A stretch of DNA of 64,000 nt, taken from NCBI GenBank assembly GCA_019915135.1, contig JAHLMK010000017.1, forward strand, positions 992,001 to 1,056,000. Reading direction: 5' to 3'. The translations under genes and the position numbers were made by a program. The notes beneath the pieces are model-generated. The model searched no databases and was not told the origin of the DNA. It saw only the letters and a program-made list of their open reading frames with translations. Source of the DNA: Strobilurus pachycystidiatus. Its lineage: Eukaryota; Basidiomycota; Agaricomycetes; Agaricales; Physalacriaceae. Shown here piece after piece: positions 56,840-64,000 of the stretch. Numbering within the stretch: position 1 is the stretch's first letter; each line of letters begins with the position of its first letter.

Positions 56840-57865
56840 GTACTTGGTTGCCTGCGCACAGACATTTATGAGATTGTTTAGGTAGTTTCTACAATCTTTA
56901 CCATTCTGATGATTTGTTTTATTATATTTACTACACACGCTGTATACTGGTGGCATTATTTCTCTCGTCTTGAACTCTATATACTGTGCTTTTACCTGGA
57001 CAGCCTGGTCCGATTGGTTGCGTGGCAGCAACGGTCTCCACCACAACTATGCGTCATAGGTGGTCCGGGCGGTGTGCATTGGCAGAGAAAAAGAGACCTG
57101 TTGGTGAGTATAGTTGTCAAAGGCCAGAGGCTGCACAACCGCATACCGTTGTTTGCACGTACTTATGGTACGCAAATGATCTGTGTCGAAGGTCGATCCC
57201 CGGGTTGATCTCCGCTTCTAAACGCAATCAGCGTTTGGTCTTGTCCACCATCTGCAGGCATAAAATCTGTCTGCCTCACTCACAGTCCAGTAAATCGCCA
57301 TGTCTCCCGCTCAAGGCCTGACTCTGACTATGGCTTGCTACCTCCGATTCATCTAATATCACGTCTCCTCCGTCTATGTCGCAGGCACATCCTGGGTCTG
57401 GGTACTGGCCACATCTCGTCATCCTGCGACTTGGGTCGTCTGCCAAGCGATTGCTGACGGGTAGTTCCTCTTGTCGAATAGCCGAGGCATCAGCAGAATT
57501 ACTCAAGCTGCTTGGAAATGGGAAGTGGCCTATTCACTCGGTTGTCCGGTACCATTACAGCGAGTAACGACAGGACAGGTGAGCAAGCAAGTCATGCTTC
57601 CACTAGGGAATGGCAAGAATGCCATTCGTTGCGCTTGCGTTCCGTCCTATGGCGAGTAACGGGAATACACTTAGGTGAGCAGCAAGTCATGATGCGATTT
57701 GCGATGCGGACGCGTGACTTGCCTTGCCACAGTATATAACCTCTTCGCGATGCCTGATAGTAATACACTCACAAAAACTGCTATTCATTTTCGCGTCTTC
57801 AACATCTAGAAGTAGGCCTTCGTGACTATTCAGCCAGTTGCCATACTAAATCTTTTAGATACTCA
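56840..57865. other. Intergenic, about 1.0 kb, with direct repeat
   Basis: Between UBE2S and the flavoprotein gene. It contains a diverged direct repeat of about 38 bp, gcgagtaacg...gtgagcaagcaagtcatg at 57560-57596 and again at 57652-57691, and a TATA-like box (tatataa) at 57733-57739, 127 bp before the next start codon. No gene seen. Confidence 0.5.
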
Positions 57866-59181
57866 ATGTCCCAGCGAATCTTGATCATCGGTGCTGGGTT
57901 CGGCGGACTGTGGTCTGCCCTAAGTGCTATTCGCGCCCTCGAAATTGCAGGGCGAAAGGACGTCGAGGTTGCTCTCATCGCTCCCGAGCCGACCATGGTC
58001 ATGCGTCCTCGTCTTTACGAGACCGACATCTCAGCGGTCGGACCTTCCGTTGACAAGCTTCTCGAGGTGGTTGGCGTTCGCTACATCAAAGGATACGTTA
58101 CGCGTATCTCCACCGATGCGCACACTGTCGAGTACTCCTCTTCTGCTACCCCTTCCACAACCATCGGATATAGCCGCCTCATCCTTGCGAGCGGGAGCAG
58201 CGTCTTCATGCCTCCAGCCGTGCAAGGTCTTCGAGAGCATGCGTTCACAGTGGACACTCAGGCCGATGCACTCAAGCTCGAGAAACACCTGCTTTCCCTC
58301 CCCACCCTTCCCGAGTCTGAGGCACGTAACACCGTCGTGGTCGCTGGCGGAGGCTTCACTGGTATCGAAGCCGCCACCGAGCTCCCAGGGCGCCTGCGCC
58401 CCCTCATTGGTGACGCCGCCAAGGTCATTTTGGTCGAGAAGAATGATGCCGTCGGGCCTGAACTGGGCCCGGGACCTCGTCCAGTTATCCTTGAGGCGCT
58501 TAAACAGCTTGGTGTCACGGCATACACTGGGGACAGCGTCGCCTCCGTTGATGCTGAGGGTGTTACGCTCTCATCCGGCAATAGAATTGACTCCAAGACT
58601 GTCATCTGGACCGTCGGTGTACGGGCTTCGACGCTAACCCAGCAGATTACTGGGGCGGAGCGCGATCAGAGTGGCCGGCTCATTGTGGACGACAATCTCA
58701 AGGTGGTAGGCGTGCATGATGTGTACGCTACTGGAGATACTTGTCGCGCTCGCACTGACGACGAGGGACATTTTGCCATGATGTCCTGCCAGCACGCGCA
58801 GATCCTTGGGTAAGGAGAATCTCATGACTCTTCGACTTAGATATGCTGATAAAAGTCTACAGCCGCTCTTCAGGGCACAATGCAGCACAGGATCTTCTCG
58901 GCCTACCTCTCCACACGTACAGGCAGCCTCTGTATGTTACCTGCCTGGACCTAGGTGGTTTCGGCGCTGTTATCACTGCTGGCTGGGATAGACAGGTGAT
59001 CAAAACCGGAGCCGACGCCAAGAATTATAAACAGCAGATCAACAGTAGACTCATCTATCCGCCTTCCGCTAATCGTCTTGAGGCGCTCAAGCTGGCTGAT
59101 CCGAATATTGGGTACGAGGAGAAAGATGGTGTCCTGGAGTACAAGGTCGGTGAAAGTGATCAGAAAGCGTTTGGAGTTTAG
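57866..59181 (+). CDS. NDH-2/AIF-like FAD-dependent pyridine-nucleotide oxidoreductase
   Basis: Two exons, 57866-58809 and 58863-59181, intron 53 bp; 420 aa. FAD-binding motif ILIIGAGFGGLWSALSAI at the N-terminus; NAD(P)H-binding VVVAGGGFTGIEAATEL in the middle; the second FAD phrase VHDVYATGDTC near the end. The profile is that of pyridine-nucleotide-disulfide oxidoreductases of the alternative NADH dehydrogenase/AIF branch. No Cys pair for disulfide chemistry is apparent and no membrane segment is seen, so a cytosolic or peripheral NAD(P)H oxidase or dehydrogenase is likely. Electron acceptor unknown. A TATA-like box lies 127 bp upstream, and a duplicated 38-bp element lies before it. Confidence 0.92.
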
Positions 59182-59534
59182 GGGATAGTTCATCATCAAT
59201 AACGCCACTCAAATTTATAATTCATTCGCGAGAATGACTTTCGTTGTTCTCAATCTGATACGTTCTTGCCGAAATATCTACACCTCAGAGTCTCCGCCAT
59301 TGCCTTTTGACCTGCTCGGCCCGATTTCCCGCACAAGATAGAGACCGTGAACTTATAATAGAATTGCCCTTTCTATCTCACGCCATCATCGCCGTCTTCT
59401 TCGCCCCTCGAGTGCGTACTCTCTTGCGTCGCTCCTGTTCAAGGTGAGGCATTTAGTTGTCATTTCGATACCCACGTTGAACAGCTGATAAGCGCTTAAG
59501 CAGCCAATCTCCAAAAGCTCAACACACAATTGTC

Positions 59535-60751
59535 ATGTCCTCTCCTATCCGGACAGGTTTCGTTGGGCTCTCAGCTTCGGGGTGGGCGTCCCTTCTGCTA
59601 GGGCCCACTTTGATGCAGAATGACAAATTCATCTTGAACGCGGTATCGACTACGAATGAAGAATCAGCCAAGGCGTCAGCGGAGAAGCAGGGCGCTGTCG
59701 TCGGTCACCACGTAGAAGCGTACCATGGCTCTACACAGAAAATCGCAAACGATCCTCAGGTCGACTTCGTCGCTGTTGCAGTTAAGGGTATGTATCACCG
59801 CGACGCCCTTCTGCCTGTCATAGAGGCCGGCAAGGACTTTTTCGTCGAGTGGCCTGCGGGCAAGTCAACGGCGGAGACTAGAGAATTCGCGCAAGCCGCT
59901 CACGCAAAACGATTGCGCACCTTGGTTGGATGCCAGGGTAGACAATCTCCCTTTGTCAGAAAGGCAAGTCGCGACTCCCTGCCACACCACATGTTAGGTT
60001 CAGATGAATAATCTTTAAATAATAGGTCAAGGAAATCATTTCTTCAGGGAAAATTGGGAAAGTTCTGTCGACCACGGTGATAGCTACGGTTCCTAGAGAT
60101 TTGCGCTTCTGGGGACCTGAGATCAACGAATCGAATGCTCATACCACCTATGATCCAGCCTGTGGTACGTCCTCATAAAATCTCCTGTAGAACAAAACTC
60201 TGAAGCGGAAGACAGGCTCTTCGATGCTCAGCATAGCTATCGGACATCACCTAGCTGCCTTCATTGATCTCCTGGGCAACTTCACGTCCGTGACCGCCAC
60301 CAGTTCCATCGTCTATCCCACCGCAAAAATCATTGCCGCTGATGGAAGCGTCGTGAAAGAGCTCCCAAATCTCGCACCTGATCATGTTTCCTTCACAGGC
60401 GAACTAGACACCGGTGTATTGGTGAACGAAGTGTGGCGTGGAGGTATCAAGAACACCCCAGGACGACTGAACTTCATTTGGGAGATTGATGGCGAAGAGG
60501 GTTCCATTCGTCTTACCGGCGACGAGCCGAACTCTGCGTTCATCCATATCGTTGACCCGAAGTTGTCATTGAACGGAGAGCCTGTGGCTGTTGAGCCATC
60601 TGGGCTGCTAGGAATGCTTGCGCAGAATTGGGAAGAATTTTCAAAGGGAAAGGAAGGGGATTACGCGACCATTGACGATGCGGTGAAGATTCACGAAGTA
60701 TTGGATGCGATCACGGCTAGCAGTGAGAACAGGAAGACGGTTGTTTTGTGA
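59535..60751 (+). CDS. GAL80-like Gfo/Idh/MocA-family protein, copy A
   Basis: Three exons: 59535-59963, 60026-60164, 60216-60751; 367 aa. The N-terminal Rossmann domain (IRTGFVGLSASGWASLLLG) and FFVEWPAGKST are as in Gal80 and related oxidoreductases, where EWP replaces the EKP of active enzymes. The C-terminal domain includes SMLSIAIGHHLAAFIDLLG and INFWEIDGEEGSIRLTGD-like sheet strands (NFIWEIDGEEGSIRLTG). In yeast Gal80 binds NAD(P) and blocks the activator Gal4; in mushrooms these proteins are numerous and may be sugar-metabolism regulators or dehydrogenases. The first intron starts with GC (AAG|GCAAGT), a canonical GC-AG intron, where copy B has GT. Catalytic Lys of enzymes in this fold is absent from the EWPAG motif, which favours a regulatory role. 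Confidence 0.88.
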
Positions 60752-61279
60752 GGAAGCAGCCAAGGTAGCCCAGAAAGTATGGAGGCATTTGATAGATTAT
60801 GTTCTTCTTCAAACCATGAATTTGTTGCAGAAATATCTACACCTCAGTGTCTCTACCGTTGCCTTTTGACTGCTCAACCCGAGTTCCCACACAAGATAGT
60901 GACCGTGAACGTATTGTTAGAGGAAAACACGTAAGATTGGCATGATCGACATCTCGTTTGGTACTATGTCTCGTTTGGTACTATGTTACAAGTACAAAAA
61001 TACCTATGTCTCAGATACTACACCTGTCACTACATGAGACGGAACACGTCTCATAATCGGACGAGAACAGCATGCTCATCATCCCAACACTTATAACAGA
61101 GCATCTACTAGATATTCTATCCATTATCATCATCATCTCTTCCACCTCCATCGTCGTTCGTGTGCGCACCCTCTTGCGTCTCCTGCCGTACAATGTGAGA
61201 CATTCAACTTCTGTCTACGCGAAACAACGCTCAACAGCTGATTAGCAGCCAACCTTCGAAAGCTCATCACACAATTGTC
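60752..61279. other. Intergenic between GAL80-like copies, 528 bp
   Basis: Promoter of copy B. It has an exact tandem 17-bp repeat at 60952-60985, and a tcatcatcat run near 61125. The first 70 bp after 60830 match the promoter of copy A. Confidence 0.5.
60952..60985 (+). repeat. Exact tandem 17-bp duplication in promoter of copy B
   Basis: tctcgtttggtactatg occurs twice head to tail (60952-60968, 60969-60985). It has no counterpart before copy A. Confidence 0.9.
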
Positions 61280-62503
61280 ATGTCCTCTCCTATCCGTACG
61301 GGCTTCGTTGGGCTCTCAGCATCGGGGTGGGCGTCCCTTCTGCTAGGGCCCACTCTGATGCAGAATGACAAGTTCATCTTGAACGCGGTATCGACTACCA
61401 ATGAAGAATCAGCCAAGGCGTCAGCGGAGAAGCAGAGCGCTACCGTCGGTCACCACGTAGAAGCGTACCACGGGTCTACACAAAAGATTGCAAATGATCC
61501 TCAGGTGGACTTCGTCGCTGTTGCGGTCAAGGGTATGTATCAACGCGACGCCCTTCTTCCCGTCATAGAGGCCGGCAAGGACTTCTTCGTCGAGTGGCCT
61601 GCGGGCAGGTCAACAGCGGAGACTAGAGAATTCGCGCATGGGGCCAAAGCAAAAGGATTGCACACCTTGATTGGATGCCAGGGCAGACAATCTCCTTTTC
61701 TTAAGAAGGTAAGTCGCGTCTTCCCTCCCAGACCATACTTCGGTGAAGATTGACGAAAGATCTCAAATAGGCCAAGGAGATCATTTCTTCAGGGAAAATT
61801 GGGAAAATTCTGTCGACCACGGTGGTAGCCACGGTCTCTAGAGACTTGCGTTTCTGGGGACCCGAGATCAACGAATCTAATGCTCATACCACGTACGATC
61901 CGGCGTGTGCGTGTGGTACGTCCCTCGGAATACATCCTGTAACGTAAGACTTTGACACGGAAGACAGGATCTACAATGCTCAGCATCGCTGTCGGACATC
62001 ACTTGGCTGTCTTCATTGATCTCCTGGGTAACTTTACTTCCGTAACCGCCACCAGCTCCATCGTCTATCCCACCGCAAAAATCATCGCCGCTGATGGAAG
62101 CGTCGTGAGAGAGCTCACAAATCTCGCACCTGATCATATCTCTTTCACAGGCCAATTAGAGTCCGGTGTACTGGTGAACGAAGTGTGGCGTGGAGGTATC
62201 AAGACCACCCCAGGACGACTGAACTTCATTTGGGAGATTGATGGCGAAGAGGGATCCATTCGTCTTACCGGCGACGAGCCAAACTCTGCGTTCATCCATA
62301 TCGTCGACCCGAAGTTGTCATTGAACGGAGAGCCTGTGGCTGTTGAGTCATTTGGGCTGCTAGGAATGCTCGCGCAGAATTGGGAGGAATTTTCGAAGGG
62401 TAAAGAAGGGAACTACGCGACCATTGATGATGCGGTGAAGATTCACGAAGTGTTGGATGCGATCATGGCTAGCAGCCAGAGCGGGAAGAAGATCAATCTG
62501 TAG
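61280..62503 (+). CDS. GAL80-like Gfo/Idh/MocA-family protein, copy B
   Basis: Three exons: 61280-61708, 61771-61915, 61968-62503; 369 aa. It is collinear with copy A, with scattered substitutions and one 6-nt insertion at the end of exon 2 (DPACG in copy A, DPACACG here). The first intron is GT-AG. Same motifs: GFVGLSASGWAS, FFVEWPAGRST, STMLSIAVGHHLAVF, EIDGEEGSIRLTGD. Both copies are intact, so both may be expressed; different promoters could let them respond to different signals. No sugar-utilisation gene lies nearby. Function as for copy A. Confidence 0.88.
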
Positions 62504-62876
62504 AGGAGCAGCCAATGTAGCCCGAAAAGTATGCATATGGAAGTGCGTAGGCCGACTTGCAAGACCTAGCAAGTCGTTTAGTGTCAAATCGGTGACCATG
62601 AACTTGTCGCAGAAGTGTTTGAGAGAAATCAGCAACGTGCAAGTGACGGTGTAAGATGAGATGAAATCACGGATCGAACGGCCGACCTCGGGGATCAATT
62701 CCGTCGTGGTCCTCTTGAGTCTTGCCCATGGCCATCACCACTGCCACCAGCCCACCACCACCAACATCGTCCGCCAGTGCCACCAGTGTCCTTGGTCATA
62801 TGGCGGAGGGCCAGTCAACAATGACTGTGCCTCGATCTGCACCTAAACCCAACTTGTATGTTGTACCGTGACCACC
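62504..62876. other. Intergenic, 373 bp
   Basis: Between copy B and the last gene. Contains a cac/cca-rich run (about 62730-62790, caccactgccaccagcccaccaccacc). No gene seen. Confidence 0.35.
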
Positions 62877-64000
62877 ATGACCCACTTTGGCGAAAATCAA
62901 GTTATCGTGCCTTCGGTTCCGCCACTGCCGCGCCCAAGGCTATCGTCTGCCGGAACGCAGCTTCTGCGAAGCGAGTACCGTTCAGCAAAACACAATTCGG
63001 ACTCTCATCATCTCCCAACAGATTTTCTCTCGAACGTTACTTCATGGCCCACCCCTAAACAAAAACACGAACTGTTGCAGCAGCTCCACGTACGTCCGCT
63101 CTCAAGGCTTTTCCCATCCGCAAAACACACTGAAAGACGGCGTAGGATCTCGGTGACAACCATTATTCGTTCGACAAGGTGACACTATGGTTCAACAACA
63201 ATCGAAACTACAATGCATCAGCCGGGAGCTCATCTGTTCCCTCTACGCCTACTCCTCATCCTCCACCCGGAACACCTTTGCAACAGGAGATGAAACCCAA
63301 ACGTTTGAACGCAGGGGGTGCCCAGATACTCAAGAGTTCGTCTACCCTCTCATTCTCCCCTTAGACGCCATCTGATTTCCTGTAGGTTTCTTCGACAATA
63401 TCTCTCCGTACCCCACATCTTCGGAAAAGCGATCCCTTTTAGCACAAGTGACCGCCATCTCCGGCAACGAGTTCTACGATCTCGACAAGCTCGCAGGCTG
63501 GTTCAATATGAGGCGCAGTCATCACCAGCAGCGGGTACAGGAATGGAAGAAGGCTAGAGGTCTTGATGGCAAGTTCGACCACAAAGCCGCAGCGAGAGTG
63601 TCACTTTCGTCGGCGTCGGAACACAATCTTGCAATATTCCTACGCGAGACGCCGAACCCTTCGCAACAACTAGTCGCCGCCTGGGCCCGAGCACTCAAAT
63701 CGACAGCGGAGATCGTCACGGATTGGATTGAGAGACATAGAGTGGGGCGACTCCCTACTCCCGAAGATGAAGAGGCAGACGAGGCAACGCCAGTGAACGA
63801 GCAGTCACACTTTGTGGCGCCAACTGTGCAGACGGAAGTCGGGTACGCGACTACGGTACGTGTCTCTCGAGCTTTTCAAGGCTCGATAGTGACCGTTAGT
63901 GCTTGCACAGAATCCAACCGTTAGGCCAGAATCGGAACCAGAACCACAGCTCGTATTTGTGGAGCAGCACCTACCTCCTCAGGCAGATCCACCGGATCAG
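62877..64000 (+). CDS. Protein with two homeodomain-like segments (partial, runs off the window)
   Basis: Exons 62877-63089, 63146-63335, 63386-63855 and 63911 to the window end; frame continuous over 321 residues. Two segments look like shortened homeodomains: PTPKQKHELLQQLHDLG, with KVTLWFNNNRNYN after it; and PTSSEKRSLLAQVTAISG, with DKLAGWFNMRRSHH. Each has a Pro-Thr start, Leu-rich helix 1, short turn, then the WF(N)xxR recognition helix. They align with each other, so the protein seems to contain an internal duplication. Between them is a Ser/Pro/Thr-rich linker. Downstream the chain is Glu/Pro-rich. A role as a DNA-binding regulator is inferred. The 3' end is outside the window. Confidence 0.6.

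Larger units (their letters stand above)
59271..62530 (+). repeat. Tandem segmental duplication carrying two GAL80-like genes
   Basis: Unit 1 starts at about 59271 and unit 2 at about 60830; both open with gaaatatctacacctcag and share gttgccttttgac and aagata.tgaccgtgaac upstream of the genes. The start codons are 1745 bp apart and the unit starts 1559 bp, so the second promoter is about 186 bp longer. Coding sequences are near-identical. Confidence 0.9.

Noticed and set aside
62877..64000. Mating-type homeodomain (HD1/HD2) locus
   Set aside because: No mitochondrial intermediate peptidase gene, no divergent HD1/HD2 pair, and the recognition helices are unusual; evidence is insufficient.
1..64000. 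CRISPR arrays, operons, bacterial-type promoters
   Set aside because: Spliceosomal introns and intron-containing tRNAs show a eukaryotic nuclear genome; no spaced repeats seen.

Overview
The window is nuclear DNA of a filamentous basidiomycete, most likely an Agaricomycete. Genes are dense and cut by many introns of about 43-80 bp, and typical Agaricomycete families are present: a DUF6535-like membrane protein, F-box/LRR proteins, a P450, an RTA1 protein and a serine carboxypeptidase with 19 exons. Two intron-containing tRNA genes (Leu-CAA, Gln-CUG) are present. Most models below are spliced by hand. Exon sums are multiples of three unless stated otherwise.

Layout. 0-10 kb: a Nup98-motif repeat protein, a 3 kb stretch without clear genes, a small proline-rich protein, mitochondrial ribosomal protein mL49 (IMG2), an M20 carbamoyl-amino-acid hydrolase and an F-box protein. 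11-20 kb: an S10 serine carboxypeptidase with one frameshift, Obg-like ATPase OLA1 with a duplicated segment in one intron, a MYND zinc-finger protein and a P450. 20-27 kb: a second F-box protein, tRNA-Leu and a large disordered PH-domain protein. 27.1-30.9 kb: a complete two-gene DNA transposon (SANT/trihelix-like protein plus HARBI1-type transposase) with perfect 19-bp inverted ends and an 8-bp target duplication, lying next to tRNA-Gln. 32-46 kb: an unknown one-TM protein, Cdc20, thymidylate kinase, the DUF6535-like protein, an Erv2-type sulfhydryl oxidase, an RTA1-family protein and an RS-rich SCI1-like protein. 45-52 kb: a kinase-like protein with a repeated C-terminal exon cassette, a saccharopine-dehydrogenase-like reductase and a poorly resolved region. 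52-64 kb: fumarate reductase (OSM1 type), ketopantoate hydroxymethyltransferase (panB/ECM31), a UBE2S-type ubiquitin-conjugating enzyme, an NDH-2/AIF-like flavoprotein, a tandem pair of GAL80-like oxidoreductases, and a protein with two homeodomain-like segments that runs off the end.

The genes do not form an obvious cluster or pathway. One functional pairing is notable: the APC/C activator Cdc20 and the APC/C-linked E2 UBE2S, with its C-terminal Leu-Lys-Arg-Leu tail, lie 20 kb apart. The most interesting structures are the transposon and two independent genes built from exon cassettes whose introns recur at the same codon.
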